A stretch of 64,000 bases of DNA from a bacterium. Lineage in GTDB: Bacteria > Vulcanimicrobiota > Vulcanimicrobiia > Vulcanimicrobiales > SCRA01. Within the stretch, counting starts at the first letter, position 1. Each line of letters starts with the position of its first letter. The notes under the pieces are model-generated. The model worked only from the letters and a program-made list of their open reading frames with translations. It was not told where the DNA came from and did no database searches. Shown piece by piece: positions 32,882-42,002 of this stretch. The translations under genes were made by a program, and so were the position numbers. Location: the NCBI GenBank assembly GCA_004298675.1, contig SCRI01000080.1, forward strand, positions 1 through 64,000, written 5' to 3'.

Positions 32882-33564
32882 CGATGCATCAGCTCCGGCT
32901 CGCGCTGGAGCGCCTGCGGAGTGCCGTCGTAGATGACGTGCCCTTTGCTCAGAATGTAGCAGCGGTGGGCTAACGCAAGTGCGGCGCGGACGTTCTGCTC
33001 CACGATCACGATCGTGCGTCCCTGCTCGGCGAGCAGTTTCGTGGTGGCGATGAGGTTCTGCACGATGATCGGAGCCAGACCCTCGAAGGGTTCGTCCAGG
33101 AGGATCAAGCGCGCGTCCCGGATCAGCGCACGGGCGATTGCCAGCATCTGCTGCTCTCCGCCGGAGAGCGCGCGCCCCATGTTGCGGCGCCGCTGCTCCA
33201 AGCGCGGGAAGAGCTCGTAGATGCGGCCGAGCGTCCACGCCTGCGGCGCCGTCAGTGCCGCCAGCTTGAGGTTCTCCTCCACGGTGATCGAAGGCACGAT
33301 GCGCCGCTCGTCGGGCACGAGCTGGACGCCGCGCCGCGCAACTTCGTAAGCCGGGAGTCCGGCGATCGGCTTGCCGGCGAAGCGGATCGTTCCCGCACGC
33401 GGTTTGAGCACGCCCATCAGCGTCTTCATCGTGGTGGTCTTGCCCGAACCGTTGCGCCCCAGCAGCGCCACCAGTTCACCCTCCTCGACGTGCAGCGAGA
33501 CGTCGAACAGGATGTGCGAGTCGCCGTAGTACGTGTGAATCTTCTCGACTTCCAGCAGGCTCAC
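32866..33564 (-). CDS. livF: Branched-chain amino acid-type ABC transporter ATP-binding protein LivF
   Basis: 232 residues with Walker A GRNGSGKTT, signature ALSGGEQQML, Walker B LILLDEPFEGL and the short C-terminus typical of LivF. It energises the Liv-type importer with LivG. GTG 33564 overlaps the livG stop (GTGA). It is the last gene of the minus-strand operon binding protein-livH-livM-livG-livF. Confidence 0.94.
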   Translation of the reverse strand: MSLLEVEKIHTYYGDSHILFDVSLHVEEGELVALLGRNGSGKTTTMKTLMGVLKPRAGTIRFAGKPIAGLPAYEVARRGVQLVPDERRIVPSITVEENLKLAALTAPQAWTLGRIYELFPRLEQRRRNMGRALSGGEQQMLAIARALIRDARLILLDEPFEGLAPIIVQNLIATTKLLAEQGRTIVIVEQNVRAALALAHRCYILSKGHVIYDGTPQALQREPELMHRYLGV

Positions 33565-34304
33565 AGCGCGCCTCCGAGATAGGCTTCCTGGACCGCGGGA
33601 TGGGCGCGGATCTCCTCCGGCGGCCCCTCCGCGATCTTGCGGCCCTCGTGCATGACCGTGATGCGGTCGGCGAGCTCGAACACCACGTCCATGTCGTGCT
33701 CGACGACGATGATCGTCACGCTCTTGCGCAGTTCCTTGACCAGTTGGACGGTGCCCTTCGACTCCTCGGGGCTCATGCCGGCAGTCGGCTCATCCAGTAG
33801 CAAGAGATCTGGCTGCGTCGCCAAAGCTAAGCCGATCTCCAGACGCCGCTTCTCGCCGTAGGCGAGATCGGCGGCGCGCGTCTGGGCGCGCTCCTCTAGA
33901 TTCATCGCGCGCAGCACCCCGGCTAGCACGTCCGCGAGGCCGCGCACACCGCGTAGGCGGCGGAAGGGATCGAAGCGGAACGGGCCACGCAATTTCGCCA
34001 GCGCGGGAATGACGATGTTCTCGGAGACGGTGAGGTTGGGGAAAATCTGCGTGGTCTGGTAGCTCTTGCTGATGCCGCGGCGGCAGATCTCCGTGGCATT
34101 CAGGCCCGTGATGGGCGCGTCTTTGAAATGGATATGGCCCGAGGTCGGCCGCAGCTCGCCGCTGAGCATCTTGAAGAGCGTGCTCTTGCCGGCGCCATTT
34201 GGGCCGATCAGGGCGTTCACCGTGCCCTGGCGCACCTCGAGCGAGAGCTCGTTGACGGCGGTCAAGCCGCCGAAGCGTTTGGTAATGCTGCGAGCCTCGA
34301 GCAT
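33561..34304 (-). CDS. livG: Branched-chain amino acid-type ABC transporter ATP-binding protein LivG
   Basis: 247 residues. Walker A is GPNGAGKST, the signature region is LAYGEKRRLEIG (YGEKR replaces the classical LSGGQ, as in LivG/UrtD proteins) and Walker B is LLLLDEPTAGM; the C-terminal branched-chain transporter motif ends PAVQEAYLGG. ATG 34304 was chosen because the conserved N-terminus (EARSITKRFGGLTAV) starts there. It follows livM by eight bases. Confidence 0.94.
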   Translation of the reverse strand: MLEARSITKRFGGLTAVNELSLEVRQGTVNALIGPNGAGKSTLFKMLSGELRPTSGHIHFKDAPITGLNATEICRRGISKSYQTTQIFPNLTVSENIVIPALAKLRGPFRFDPFRRLRGVRGLADVLAGVLRAMNLEERAQTRAADLAYGEKRRLEIGLALATQPDLLLLDEPTAGMSPEESKGTVQLVKELRKSVTIIVVEHDMDVVFELADRITVMHEGRKIAEGPPEEIRAHPAVQEAYLGGAL

Positions 34305-34312
34305 CGCCGCCA

Positions 34313-35338
34313 CTATGCCGTGCCCTCGTCGGTGCGCGGCGCGGGCGCGCGCCGCAAGCGGAAGAGCCCGATGCCGTCGCTGATACCGCCCGCGATGCCG
34401 CGCCGGAAGAGCGTTACCAGAACGATAAAGGTCAGCCCCAAGATGATTTTCCAGAACGCGCCCACGCCGTGCAGGTTCTGCAGCGCCTCGCGCAGGTAAC
34501 TCCAAAGTCCCGCGCCCACGAGCGGGCCGATCAGCGTGCCCGCTCCACCGATGATCGTCATGATGATGATCTCGCCGGATTGGTCGATCGAGAAGGCGTC
34601 CGGCGGCATGTAGCCTTGGAAGATGCCCAGCAGACCGCCGGCCATGCCGGCATAGGCGGCGGCGATCGTGAAGATCGCGAGCTTGTATTTGGGGACGTTG
34701 TGCCCTACCGCCGCGGCGCGGGCGGGGTTTTCGAGAATCGCGCGCAGCACCGCGCCCATGGGCGAGCGCACGATGCGCCGCGCGATCCAGTAGCCGGCGA
34801 AGAAGCACACCGCGACAAAGTAGTAGAGCGCGAGGTTCGAGTGCACGTGCAGCGTGGTGAAGCCTAGCGGGATCTCGGGTTTGGGTAGTCCCGGCAGGCC
34901 GTTCTCGCCGCCGGTCCACTTTGCCAGCGGTGAGTTTTCGAGGAAGTAGAAGACCTCGCCGAACGCCAGCGTCAGCATCGCGAAGTAGACGCCGGCCTGG
35001 CGCAGGCAAAGATAGCCGATCAGCGTGCCGCACAGGGCCGCCACGATCGTGCCGGCGGCCAATGCCCAGAGCGTATTGTGGAGCAGGCCCGTGCTCAGCA
35101 GGTAGGCGGTGACAAAGCCGCCGGTGCCATAGAAGGCGGCCTGCCCGAACGAGAGCATGCCGGTGTAGCCGAAGATGAGATCCATCCCGATCCCGAAGAG
35201 CCCGAGGATCAAGATGCGCGTCGCGAGGTTGGCGTAGCCGCCGATGGCCGGAAAGATCCACGGGAAGGCGATCAGGAAGAGCGCGACGGCGAGCTCGGCG
35301 CGCCAGGTGGAGCGGTCTCCGACGGCACGCAAGATCAC
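34313..35338 (-). CDS. livM: Branched-chain amino acid-type ABC transporter permease LivM
   Basis: 341 residues with about nine membrane segments. The family signature is GYTGMLSFGQAAFYGTGG and the EAA-like cytoplasmic loop lies at ILENPARAAAVGHN. GTG 35338 overlaps the livH stop by four bases, giving the N-terminus ILRAVGDRSTW before the first helix. It forms the membrane channel together with LivH. Confidence 0.93.
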   Translation of the reverse strand: MILRAVGDRSTWRAELAVALFLIAFPWIFPAIGGYANLATRILILGLFGIGMDLIFGYTGMLSFGQAAFYGTGGFVTAYLLSTGLLHNTLWALAAGTIVAALCGTLIGYLCLRQAGVYFAMLTLAFGEVFYFLENSPLAKWTGGENGLPGLPKPEIPLGFTTLHVHSNLALYYFVAVCFFAGYWIARRIVRSPMGAVLRAILENPARAAAVGHNVPKYKLAIFTIAAAYAGMAGGLLGIFQGYMPPDAFSIDQSGEIIIMTIIGGAGTLIGPLVGAGLWSYLREALQNLHGVGAFWKIILGLTFIVLVTLFRRGIAGGISDGIGLFRLRRAPAPRTDEGTA

Positions 35339-36207
35339 AGCCGGCCCTCCGTGCCGAAGAGGCCCTGCGGGCGCAGGATGAGCACGAGCGCCATGGCGAG
35401 GTAGAGCATGACTTGCGCGTAGTCGGGCGCCCAGATCGTGGTGATGCTGATGATTTCGCCGGCGATGATGCCTCCCGCGATCGATCCGGTAAACGAGCCC
35501 AAGCCACCGATCACGACCACCACGAACGACTCGACCAAAACCGATGCCCCCATGTCGGGATCGACCGCGACGATCGGGGCGTCGATCACGCCGGAGAATC
35601 CCGCCACCATGGCTCCGATGACGAAGACCGCCAACAGCGTCTTGGTGACGTCGATGCCGAGGATGTTGACGATGAGACTGTCGTCGATGCCGGCGCGGAC
35701 GATCAGGCCCAAACGCGTCTTGTAGAGCACGAGGTAGATGGCCGTCAGCGTGATCGCGGCAATCACGATCACCTGCAGACGATAGTTCGGATAGACCAGG
35801 AACCCCAGATTGGTGGCGCCCATGCCCCATGGCGGCATGGGAAAGAGTTGCGTCTTTCCGCCGAAGATCGCGCGCACGATCTCCACGATGACGATCGCCA
35901 ACCCGAAGGTGACGAGGATCTGATCTTCGGGCGGCCTTCGGTAGAAGAGCCGGATCAGCACGCGCTCGACGACGATGCCCAATGCGAGCACAACCAGCGC
36001 GCCCGCCAACAGCGCCAGCGCGAACGAGTTGGTGCGCTCGAAGGTCACGAGCCCCGCGTAGGCGCCTACCATGAAGAAGACGCCGTGCGCGAAGTTCACG
36101 AGTCCCAAGAGCCCAAAGGTGATCGTCAGGCCCAACGCCACCAGCGCCAGGATAGACCCCAGCGCCAATCCGTTCAGTAACTGAGCGATCAGGAGATGCC
36201 AGTTCAC
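35335..36207 (-). CDS. livH: Branched-chain amino acid-type ABC transporter permease LivH
   Basis: 290 residues, eight or so membrane helices. Typical blocks are LLNGLALGSILALVALGLT, FGLLGLVNFAHGVFFMVGAY and the loop RAGIDDSLIVNILGIDV. GGLGSFTGSIAGGIIAGEI near the C-terminus is also standard. It lies 18 bases after the binding-protein gene and overlaps livM. Confidence 0.94.
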   Translation of the reverse strand: MNWHLLIAQLLNGLALGSILALVALGLTITFGLLGLVNFAHGVFFMVGAYAGLVTFERTNSFALALLAGALVVLALGIVVERVLIRLFYRRPPEDQILVTFGLAIVIVEIVRAIFGGKTQLFPMPPWGMGATNLGFLVYPNYRLQVIVIAAITLTAIYLVLYKTRLGLIVRAGIDDSLIVNILGIDVTKTLLAVFVIGAMVAGFSGVIDAPIVAVDPDMGASVLVESFVVVVIGGLGSFTGSIAGGIIAGEIISITTIWAPDYAQVMLYLAMALVLILRPQGLFGTEGRL

Positions 36208-36225
36208 GCCTGAGCGCGCCCTTCT

Positions 36226-37605
36226 CTAGGTGTAGCCGGGCAGGTGGCAGCCGAACAGGCCGAGCGGCGGAACCGCCTCCGCTCCCGGCACCATGCCCAC
36301 GATCTCGAAGTAGTCGTCCTTGTTCGCCATCGCGGAGGGCTTCTTGCCTTTGAGCACCGGCACCGGGCGGATCTGCTGGTGATCTCCGGCACGGTAGGCC
36401 ACCGGGCCGAGACAGAGATCGATCTTGTGGCCGCTCTCCAGAGTCTTGATGACCTCGGGCGGATAGAACGTGCCCGCGCGTTCGACGGCGTCGGCCCACG
36501 TCAAGGTTTGATCGTAGGCGATGTGCGCGGTCCAGCGCGGATAGATGCCGTGGTACTCCTTGAGGAAGGCATCGAGGAAGATCTTCGAGTTCGCGGCGGC
36601 CTCCGGGTAGGCTTTATTGCCGGCCAAACCCCAATACCAGTCCTGCGTTCCGTACACGCCCGCCATGATCTCCGCGCCCACACCGTCCGGCATGTACGAG
36701 GAGATGTTGGGCACGATCATCTGCATTGTCTTGAAGATACCGAACTGCGCGGCTTGCTTCGTGGACGCCACGGCGTCGTTGCCGAACTCGATGTTGACGA
36801 AGACGTCGGCACCGGAGTTGGCGATGTTGAGGAGATACGAGCTGTAGTCGGTCGTGCCCACCGGTGCGAGGTAGTGGTTGACGGTGGTCCAGCCGATCTT
36901 CTCCGTGAACTCCTTCATCGAATCGTAGAGCGTGGTGCCGTAGGTGTAGTCCGGCACCAGGTAGACCGCACGGCGCTTGGTTCCAAGTTCCTTCTTCAGG
37001 ACAGGAGCCAGCGCTTTGGCGTCCATGTATGCCGACGGCTGCGAGCGGAAGCCGTAGCGTTGACAGTCCTTACCGGTGGTGTCGTTGGAGCCGCTCGCGC
37101 CGGAGAGAAAGACGACCTTCTCGCGCTGAGCCAGCTTCGCCAGCGCGATGACAACGGCGCTGCTGGTGTCACCGCAGATCATGATCGCCTTGTCCCGCTC
37201 GATGAACTCGGTTGCCGCTTGCACGGCTGGATTGGCCTTGGTCTCCGAGTCGCCGATCTTGTAGACGAGCCGTTTGCCCAGTACGCCCTTACCCGAGAGC
37301 GTCGGTACTTTGCTTACCAGCCCGCCGCCGCCGTTGAGATGCTTGATGGCGAGCTTGTAACCCTTGACCAGATCCTCGCCGTCGGCTGAGTACGAGCCGG
37401 TGAGGTCGGAGATGATGCCGATCATCGCGGTGTCGCCGCTCACGCCCGCCGGGAACGTTCCGAGGGCGGGGTACGATTTCGCTGACTTCGCGGCGCGCAC
37501 GATCGCTGGAAAGCCGACTGTCGCGGTGGCGGCGGCCGCCGCCGTGCCTTTCAGGAAAAGGTTGCGGCTGAGCGCCGACTCTTTCGTTCCGTTTCGCGTA
37601 TCCAT
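36226..37605 (-). CDS. Liv-type ABC transporter substrate-binding protein
   Basis: 459 residues of the Peripla_BP_6 fold with an N-terminal export signal (RNLFLKGTAAAAATATVGFP). The mature domain shows IGIISDLTGSYSADGEDLVKGYKLAI, KIGDSETKANPAVQAATEFI and VGTTDYSSYLLNI. It is longer than LivK and resembles binding proteins for urea, short amides or aromatic and amino acids. AAAGGACG precedes ATG 37605. It heads the five-gene importer operon; an inverted repeat lies about 100 bases upstream. Confidence 0.92.
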   Translation of the reverse strand: MDTRNGTKESALSRNLFLKGTAAAAATATVGFPAIVRAAKSAKSYPALGTFPAGVSGDTAMIGIISDLTGSYSADGEDLVKGYKLAIKHLNGGGGLVSKVPTLSGKGVLGKRLVYKIGDSETKANPAVQAATEFIERDKAIMICGDTSSAVVIALAKLAQREKVVFLSGASGSNDTTGKDCQRYGFRSQPSAYMDAKALAPVLKKELGTKRRAVYLVPDYTYGTTLYDSMKEFTEKIGWTTVNHYLAPVGTTDYSSYLLNIANSGADVFVNIEFGNDAVASTKQAAQFGIFKTMQMIVPNISSYMPDGVGAEIMAGVYGTQDWYWGLAGNKAYPEAAANSKIFLDAFLKEYHGIYPRWTAHIAYDQTLTWADAVERAGTFYPPEVIKTLESGHKIDLCLGPVAYRAGDHQQIRPVPVLKGKKPSAMANKDDYFEIVGMVPGAEAVPPLGLFGCHLPGYT

Positions 37606-37703
37606 GGTCCCGACGTCCTTTCATCATTACGGATCTCACAGGAGAAGAACCGACGAGGTTGACGCTGCCAGGCCACTACATGACGGACATAGCGGTACCT
37701 AAT

Positions 37704-37726
37704 TTCCTGTATCATGAAATCAGGAA
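37704..37726. promoter_or_regulatory. Inverted repeat upstream of the Liv-type importer operon
   Basis: TTCCTG (37704-37709) and CAGGAA (37721-37726) are complementary and separated by 11 bases in an AT-rich patch. The site lies 99 bases before the binding-protein start on the minus strand and is a candidate operator. No specific regulator was recognised. Confidence 0.35.
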
Positions 37727-37805
37727 CGCATGAGATCGCCGCTCTATTCGCGAGGCTAAGACGAGATCATTCTCCGCGCGATCAGATCGCGAAGAAGTGC
37801 GTTGA

Positions 37806-39308
37806 CTAACGGAGCGCGGGTGCCGGGCTCGCTGCTGCCGCAGCCTGCGTGCGCGATGCGGGGCGTCTGCGCTCGATCTCCGCGAGCATCAGCGGCGTGA
37901 CGTCGCCGGTGATGTAGACGCCGTCGAAACAAGACGTTTCGAAATGCTTGATGGCGGGATTGCCTTCGCTGGCAGCGGCGACCAAGTCGGAGAGATCTTG
38001 GTAGATCAGCGCATCGGCACCGATCGCCGCGCAGATCTCTTCCTCGGTGCGCCCGTGCGCGATCAGCTCTTGGCGGCTGGGCATGTCGATACCGTAGACG
38101 TTGGGAAAGCGCACGGGCGGAGCCGCGGAGGCGAAGTAGACGTTGCGCGCGCCGGCGTCGCGCGCGGTCTGCACGATCTGGCGCGAGGTGGTTCCGCGCA
38201 CGATCGAGTCGTCCACCAGCAGCACGTTCTTGCCCGCGAACTCTTGCGGAATGATGTTGAGCTTCTGGCGCACCGAAGCCCGGCGCAACGTCTGATCGGG
38301 CATGATGAACGTGCGCCCGATGTAACGGTTCTTCACGAAGCCTTCGCGGTAGTTGAGTTTGAGGCGGTTGGCCAGCTCCATCGCGGCGGGGCGGCTCGTA
38401 TCCGGAATGGGAATCACGACGTCGATGGCGAGGTGCGCGTAGAAACGGCGGATCTTCTCCGCCAGACGCTCGCCCAGCCGCAACCGCGTCTGATAGACGG
38501 AGACGCCGTCGAGCACCGAGTCCGGCCGCGCTAGATAGACGTACTCGAAGATGCACGGATAACCGTCGACGTCGCCGGCGCAGCGCCGTGACGAGAAACT
38601 CCCGTCGACGCCGATGAAGACCGCCTCGCCCGGCGCCACGTCGCGCAGCAACGTGAATCCGAGTACGTCGAGCGCCACCGATTCGGAGGCGATCAAGTAC
38701 TCGTCGTGGCCGTTGGCGCGGCTATGCCCGATGACGAGCGGACGGATGCCGAAGGCGTCGCGGAAGGCCAGTAGCCCATAGCCCGCGATCAAGGCTACGA
38801 CCGCGTAGGCGCCGCGACAGCGCCGATGGACCGCGGAGACGGCGTCGAAGACGACGTCGGGGCTCAGCTTACGATGCTCGGAGGCGCGCCCGATTTCGTG
38901 GGCCAGAACGTTCAGCAGCACCTCCGAGTCCGAGCCGGTGTTGACGTGCCGCAGATCGTCTTGGAAGAGCTCGTGCTTGAGTTGTTCGGCGTTGGTGAGG
39001 TTGCCGTTGTGCCCGAGGATGATGCCGTAGGGCGAGTTGACGTAGAGCGGCTGAGCCTCGGTGAACGCCGAGGAACCCGCGGTGGGATAGCGCGCGTGCC
39101 CGATCCCGATGTTGCCCTGCAGATTGCGCATGTCGCGCGTGCGGAAGACGTCTCGGACCAGGCCGTTGCCTTTGTGCACGTAGAAGCGATGACCGCTGGA
39201 CGTAGCGATGCCTGCCGCATCCTGACCGCGATGCTGGAGGACCAACAGCCCGTCGTAGATCAGTTGACCGACTGGGCTAGTCGAGACGACGCCGATGATT
39301 CCGCACAT
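37806..39308 (-). CDS. purF: Amidophosphoribosyltransferase PurF
   Basis: 500 residues. It catalyses the first committed step of purine synthesis, converting PRPP and glutamine to phosphoribosylamine. The N-terminal glutaminase starts with the nucleophile Cys2 (MCGIIGVVS) and includes HRGQDAAGI; the phosphoribosyltransferase half holds [11 protein letters not shown], the IPDTSRPAA block and the PRPP loop [18 protein letters not shown]. There is no obvious propeptide before Cys2. It stands alone rather than in a pur operon; an initiator tRNA gene lies upstream on the same strand. Confidence 0.96.
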   Translation of the reverse strand: MCGIIGVVSTSPVGQLIYDGLLVLQHRGQDAAGIATSSGHRFYVHKGNGLVRDVFRTRDMRNLQGNIGIGHARYPTAGSSAFTEAQPLYVNSPYGIILGHNGNLTNAEQLKHELFQDDLRHVNTGSDSEVLLNVLAHEIGRASEHRKLSPDVVFDAVSAVHRRCRGAYAVVALIAGYGLLAFRDAFGIRPLVIGHSRANGHDEYLIASESVALDVLGFTLLRDVAPGEAVFIGVDGSFSSRRCAGDVDGYPCIFEYVYLARPDSVLDGVSVYQTRLRLGERLAEKIRRFYAHLAIDVVIPIPDTSRPAAMELANRLKLNYREGFVKNRYIGRTFIMPDQTLRRASVRQKLNIIPQEFAGKNVLLVDDSIVRGTTSRQIVQTARDAGARNVYFASAAPPVRFPNVYGIDMPSRQELIAHGRTEEEICAAIGADALIYQDLSDLVAAASEGNPAIKHFETSCFDGVYITGDVTPLMLAEIERRRPASRTQAAAAASPAPALR

Positions 39309-39375
39309 GATGCCCGCAAAGCCAAGGACACGCGGCCCAAGAGATTGGTTGCGCGACTCCGCGTTTCTACCGGAA

Positions 39376-39401
39376 GGAGCCTGCCCTCTCGAGCAGGCTC
39401 C
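39376..39401 (-). terminator. Hairpin terminator after the initiator tRNA
   Basis: A nine-pair stem, GGAGCCTGC (39376-39384) with GCAGGCTCC (39393-39401), and an eight-base loop. On the minus strand it follows the tRNA 3' end by eight bases and is followed by only a short TT. It probably ends the tRNA transcript before purF. Confidence 0.65.
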
Positions 39402-39408
39402 TCGTCAG

Positions 39409-39486
<78 letters not shown>

Positions 39487-39545
39487 ACGGAACGCAACAC
39501 ATTCTACTTGAAGTCGATGTGTGCGGTCAACCCCCTGCATGCGCG

Positions 39546-40139
39546 CTAGATGCGGAAGCCGACGCCGAGATACGGATAGGTCAGCACGCTGCGCGAGTCG
39601 GGTGCGGCACAGCGGCCGGACGTGTCGCAGACTTGACCCGAGGGCGTGCTGAAGAGCGCCATCACGCCGGCCTGTAGATGGGCGCTGCCGCCGAGTGGTA
39701 CGCGTGCGCCGAGCTCAAGCGTGGGTCCATTGGCGATCGTTCCACCCTGTGCGGCGGTTCCGAAACCGGCGAAGTTGGCGCTGCTGAAGCCGCCGTGCTC
39801 CCAGGCGTAACCGCCGCCGGCGTAGAGGGAAAAGTGTCCGAAGTAGGTGCGCGCGAACGTCACGCCGACTTGGAAGAAGTGAAAGCTCGTGTCCAGCAGC
39901 GTAGCGGGGCGCGCGGGCGTGCTCAGACTGAAGCTGTCCGTCAGCGCAGCGGCGACGCGCGCGAAGACCCGGACGTCGTATCCGCCCAAGCCTGGAAGGT
40001 CGGCGTCCGCCTCCGCCGCGCTCGCGAAGGGTTGCCGATCGCTGACCGGAGGCAGGACCAAGAACGTGAGGTCTGCGGCGGATGCGGGCACGCCTCCCGC
40101 TAGGAACGCGCAGGCGATGACCGGTGCGAGAGCACGCAT
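39546..40139 (-). CDS. Small outer-membrane beta-barrel protein (OmpA/OmpW-like)
   Basis: 197 residues with a signal peptide (LAPVIACAFLAGGVPASA). The mature part has roughly eight amphipathic strands (YDVRVFARVAAAL, FFQVGVTFARTYFGHFSLYAGGGYAWEH, LELGARVPLGGSAHLQAGVMALF) and ends YLGVGFRI. This fits a small eight-stranded barrel. Two cysteines occur late (VCDTSGRCA). Function is not predictable; it supports an outer membrane in this organism. Confidence 0.78.
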   Translation of the reverse strand: MRALAPVIACAFLAGGVPASAADLTFLVLPPVSDRQPFASAAEADADLPGLGGYDVRVFARVAAALTDSFSLSTPARPATLLDTSFHFFQVGVTFARTYFGHFSLYAGGGYAWEHGGFSSANFAGFGTAAQGGTIANGPTLELGARVPLGGSAHLQAGVMALFSTPSGQVCDTSGRCAAPDSRSVLTYPYLGVGFRI

Positions 40140-40194
40140 GCGCCCCTGCTACGCCGCAGGCGGCCGGGCGCCTGCAGCGAAGCCGAATTCCACC

Positions 40195-41232
40195 ATGCTC
40201 GAGAGCCTGCGTACCCTGCCCAAGGTCCAGCTGCACGTTCACCTGGAGGGAACGATCTCTCCCGAACTGCTCCTGGCGCTTGCTCGCCGTCACGGGATCG
40301 ATCTGAAGGAGCGCGCAGGGCTCGCACCGGCCGATCTGTACCGTTTCAAAGATTTCCAGGAGTTCCTCTACCTCTTCCGTGACGTCTGCCAGGCTCTCAA
40401 GGAGCCCGACGACTACGGGGTGCTGGCGGCGAGCTACGCTCGCGCGGCAGCAGCGCAGGGCGTCTGCTACGCGGAGGTCTTCATCTCGCCCAGCGTCTGG
40501 ACGTGGTTTCATCGTCAGATCGACGTGCGCGCCGTGGTCGAAGCGATTCATGATGCCTTCGAGTCGGAGCGCCGGCGCAGCGGCTTTGAGGCACGTCTCA
40601 TCGCTGACGTCACCCGCAACTTCGGACCGGCGCGTGCGCTCAAGACCATCACTTTGGTGGAAGGGCTCATGGACCTCGGCATCATCGGCATCGGTTTGGG
40701 TGGCGACGAGCGCAACTATCCCGCGCGTGATTTCGGTGATGCCTTTGCGAAGGCCCGGTCGGTGGGACTGCACACGGTGGCTCACGCCGGCGAGGCTCAG
40801 GCGGCCTGGAGCATCCGTGAGGCGTTGGAGATCGGTGCGGAGCGCATCGGGCACGGCTGCGCCGCCGCGGACGATGCGGAAGTGACGGCGCTGCTGGCGG
40901 AACGAAACGTCTGCGTCGAAGCTTGTCCAACATCGAATGCGCTGACGGGTGCGTGGCGCGCGGGCGAGCCGCATCCGCTGCTCTCACTCGACCGGGCCGG
41001 AGTGCCGATCGCGATCGACTCCGACGATCCGGCGCTCTTTAGCACCACCTTGCTGACCGAGTATGCCCGCGTCGCGGAGATGGCTGGACTCGATAGCGTG
41101 CGGCGTTTCGCTCGTAACGCCGTCGTGCACAGTTTCGCCGCCGGCGAGACCAAGCGCGAGCTGCTCGCGCGCATCGACCGGCACGCAGCTAGCAAGGGCG
41201 CGGGGGAGCGCGGGCGCGTGGAGAACCAGTAG
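40195..41232 (+). CDS. add: Adenosine deaminase
   Basis: 345 residues of the metal-dependent amidohydrolase fold. Zinc ligands and catalytic residues are His14 and His16 (LHVHLEGT), the His in TVAHAGEA with its Glu, the His in ERIGHG and the Asp pair in IAIDSDDPALF. It converts adenosine to inosine for purine salvage; adenine or aminodeoxyfutalosine deaminase activity is possible within this family. ATG 40195 puts LPKVQLHVHLEG at the usual N-terminal position. The DtxR-type gene starts three bases after its stop. Confidence 0.9.
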   Translation: MLESLRTLPKVQLHVHLEGTISPELLLALARRHGIDLKERAGLAPADLYRFKDFQEFLYLFRDVCQALKEPDDYGVLAASYARAAAAQGVCYAEVFISPSVWTWFHRQIDVRAVVEAIHDAFESERRRSGFEARLIADVTRNFGPARALKTITLVEGLMDLGIIGIGLGGDERNYPARDFGDAFAKARSVGLHTVAHAGEAQAAWSIREALEIGAERIGHGCAAADDAEVTALLAERNVCVEACPTSNALTGAWRAGEPHPLLSLDRAGVPIAIDSDDPALFSTTLLTEYARVAEMAGLDSVRRFARNAVVHSFAAGETKRELLARIDRHAASKGAGERGRVENQ

Positions 41233-41235
41233 CAT

Positions 41236-41916
41236 ATGCCGTCGGGACATTCGCACTTCACCGAGAGCATCGAGGAGTACCTCGAAGCGATCTATCGCCT
41301 CGAGCGCGAGGGCCCTGGTGTGACGACTTCCGGGCTCGCGACCGAGTTGGGGATCTCCCCCGCCAGCGTCAGCGGCATGTTGAAGAAGTTGGCCAGCGAA
41401 GGCTATCTCGATCACGAGCCGCGTGGCGTGGCGAGCCTCACGCAGAAGGGCTTGGAGGTCGGAGCGCGGACGCTGCGCCGCCACCGTCTGGCGGAGCGGC
41501 TGCTTACCGACGTCCTGGGCATGAGCTGGGACGAGGTGCACGAGGAGGCCTGTAAGCTCGAACACGCGATCTCCGAGCGCGTCGAGGAGCGCCTGATCGT
41601 CTTCTTGGGACAACCCAAGACCTGCCCGCACGGCCATGCGATTCCGGAGGCGGACGGCAGCGAGGCTACGCTCGACTTGGCCCCGTTGGCGCAGGCGCAG
41701 CCCGGGCAGAACGTGCGCGTCGCCGGCGTCACCGATGAGGTGCCGGAGATGCTGCGCTACCTCGGCGAGATCGGCATGATTCCCGGCGTCAACGTGCAGA
41801 TCGTAGAGAAGGCTCCCTTGGGTGGCCCGGTGACGATCGCGATCGATGGCACGCGCCATGCCATCAGCTTGGAGTTGGCGCGCACGGTGCTGGTGGAGAC
41901 GCCGCCCTGCGACTGA
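41236..41916 (+). CDS. DtxR/MntR-family metal-dependent transcriptional regulator
   Basis: 226 residues: N-terminal winged helix (VTTSGLATELGISPASVSGMLKKL), dimerisation and metal-binding region (SWDEVHEEACKLEHAISERVEERL, CPHGHAIP) and a C-terminal SH3-like FeoA domain (LRYLGEIGMIPGVNVQIVEKAPLGGPV). It should sense Fe2+ or Mn2+. The CPHG segment matches the iron-dependent IdeR/DtxR type. The rhomboid frame begins at or within its last codons. Confidence 0.93.
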   Translation: MPSGHSHFTESIEEYLEAIYRLEREGPGVTTSGLATELGISPASVSGMLKKLASEGYLDHEPRGVASLTQKGLEVGARTLRRHRLAERLLTDVLGMSWDEVHEEACKLEHAISERVEERLIVFLGQPKTCPHGHAIPEADGSEATLDLAPLAQAQPGQNVRVAGVTDEVPEMLRYLGEIGMIPGVNVQIVEKAPLGGPVTIAIDGTRHAISLELARTVLVETPPCD

Positions 41917-42002
41917 CGCCGGTCACAAAAACACTGATCGCCGTCAACGTCCTGGTTTTCGTCGCCGAGCTGCTCAGCGGAGGCACGCAGCAGGGTGCTG
42001 TC

